Assembly: GCA_946406305.1 (NCBI GenBank)
Contig: CAMJKC010000097.1
Location: 1 to 6,434, forward strand
Length of the DNA: 6,434 bases
Reading direction: 5' to 3'
Origin: an uncultured Lachnospiraceae bacterium
GTDB lineage: Bacteria; Bacillota; Clostridia; Lachnospirales; Lachnospiraceae
Positions 5,651 to 6,434 of the stretch are shown here, piece after piece. Position 1 is the first letter of the stretch. Each line of letters begins with the position of its first letter. The position numbers were made by a program, and so were the translations under genes. The notes below the pieces were generated by a model that ran no database searches, was not told the DNA's origin, and saw only the letters and a program-made list of their open reading frames with translations.

Positions 5651-6434
5651 TGAAAATAATAATACCTAAAAATGTTCGTTACATAATAGATACAATAGAA
5701 GAAAATGGACACGAGGCTTATATAGTAGGTGGTTGTGTCAGAGACCAACTACTAAAAAAGAAAGTATCTGATTACGATATTACTACAGATGCTAAGCCAG
5801 AGCTCATAAAAAAAATATTCACTCATACTGTTGATACAGGTATAAAGCACGGGACAGTAACAATTCTCATAAAAGAAAACAATAAAATACTCAGTTATGA
5901 AGTTACGACATTTAGAGAAGATGGAGAATATGATGACCATAGGCATCCCACAGAAGTTAAGTTTGTAGATGATTTATATAAAGACTTATCCCGTAGAGAT
6001 TTCACTATCAATGCTATGGCATATAATGAGAAATTTGGTCTAATAGATAATTATGAAGGGACTAAAGACTTAAATAGAAAAATAATAAAAGCAGTAGGAA
6101 ATCCTATAAAGAGGTTTGAAGAAGATGCTCTTCGTATGTTAAGAGCCATTAGGTTCGCAGCAAAGTTAGGTTTTGATATAGAAGAAAATACAAAAGATGC
6201 TATTTTAAAATTAGCAGAAAGCATAAAAGAAGTAAGCAAAGAAAGAATACAGATAGAGTTAAATAAAACTTTATTGAGTGATAATCCTGATTGCATAGAG
6301 TTGATTTTTTCTTTAGATTTATATAAATATTTAACTCCAAGTTTTAAATTTATAAAACTCAGTAAAGTCATAAAAACCGATAAGCTACATATTGCCTATG
6401 CATCACTATTATATGAAAATAGAGATATTGCATA
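5650..6434 (+). CDS. cca: CCA-adding tRNA nucleotidyltransferase (3' end outside window)
   Basis: This enzyme adds or repairs the 3' CCA of tRNAs without a nucleic acid template. The 261 visible codons cover the nucleotidyltransferase head and neck domains of the class II family. VGGCVRDQLL (26-35) is followed by the metal-binding pair Asp41 and Asp43 in SDYDI. RRDFTINAMAY (115-125) contains the RRD motif. EEDALRMLRAIRF (157-169) corresponds to the base-recognition motif, and SKERIQIELNK to the following conserved helix. The body and tail domains are missing; family members usually total about 400-450 residues. From this part alone, a full CCA enzyme cannot be told apart from an A-adding or CC-adding specialist. 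The start ATG shares its A with the proS stop, and GGAAG at 5636-5640 is a modest ribosome binding site. It is almost certainly co-transcribed with proS. Confidence 0.95.
   Translation, partial: MKIIIPKNVRYIIDTIEENGHEAYIVGGCVRDQLLKKKVSDYDITTDAKPELIKKIFTHTVDTGIKHGTVTILIKENNKILSYEVTTFREDGEYDDHRHPTEVKFVDDLYKDLSRRDFTINAMAYNEKFGLIDNYEGTKDLNRKIIKAVGNPIKRFEEDALRMLRAIRFAAKLGFDIEENTKDAILKLAESIKEVSKERIQIELNKTLLSDNPDCIELIFSLDLYKYLTPSFKFIKLSKVIKTDKLHIAYASLLYENRDIA

Noticed and set aside
5287..5748. A 153-codon minus-strand frame opposite the end of proS and start of cca.
   Set aside because: Both + strand genes there carry clear family motifs, and the minus-strand translation is a Ser/Phe-rich sequence with no domain and no ribosome binding site that I can see.
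6051..6371. A 106-codon minus-strand frame at the right end.
   Set aside because: It is opposite the conserved EDALRMLRAIRF region of cca, so it is a shadow frame.

Overview
The window is AT-rich with every gene on the + strand. The tRNA set, the archaeal/eukaryote-like prolyl-tRNA synthetase, the ThiT-type vitamin transporter subunit and the AGGAGG-type ribosome binding sites suggest a low-GC Bacillota, most likely a member of the Clostridia. The species cannot be named from the sequence. The window is mostly housekeeping DNA. I see no phage, insertion sequence, CRISPR array or toxin-antitoxin signature.

Layout: (1) 1-1423 is a tight gene run: the 3' end of rho, a GreA-type elongation factor overlapping it by 4 nt, and a thiamine S-component (thiT) 13 nt further on. 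(2) 1476-1875 is a stable-RNA operon: a promoter, tRNA-Asp(GTC), tRNA-Tyr(GTA), tRNA-Val(TAC), initiator-like tRNA-Met(CAT), and a strong intrinsic terminator. (3) 1881-4050 is a metal-transport operon: a promoter with a perfect 15-bp palindrome over its -10 box, an ABC ATPase (ZnuC type), an ABC-3 family permease (ZnuB type), and an exported protein with a Cys-Cys motif, closed by a strong terminator. No substrate-binding protein gene is present. (4) 4061-6434 is a tRNA-metabolism unit: a promoter, tRNA-Gln(CTG), prolyl-tRNA synthetase 29 nt later, and a CCA-adding enzyme overlapping it by 1 nt and cut by the window end.

How the parts fit: Rho and GreA both act on the elongating RNA polymerase. 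None of the five tRNA genes encodes its 3' CCA, so their maturation depends on a CCA-adding enzyme such as the one at the right edge. The points most worth a second look are the exported Cys-Cys protein in the metal operon, the palindrome over that operon's -10 box, the mixed tRNA-Gln/proS/cca transcription unit, and the initiator tRNA with unusual mismatches in its T-stem and at position 72.
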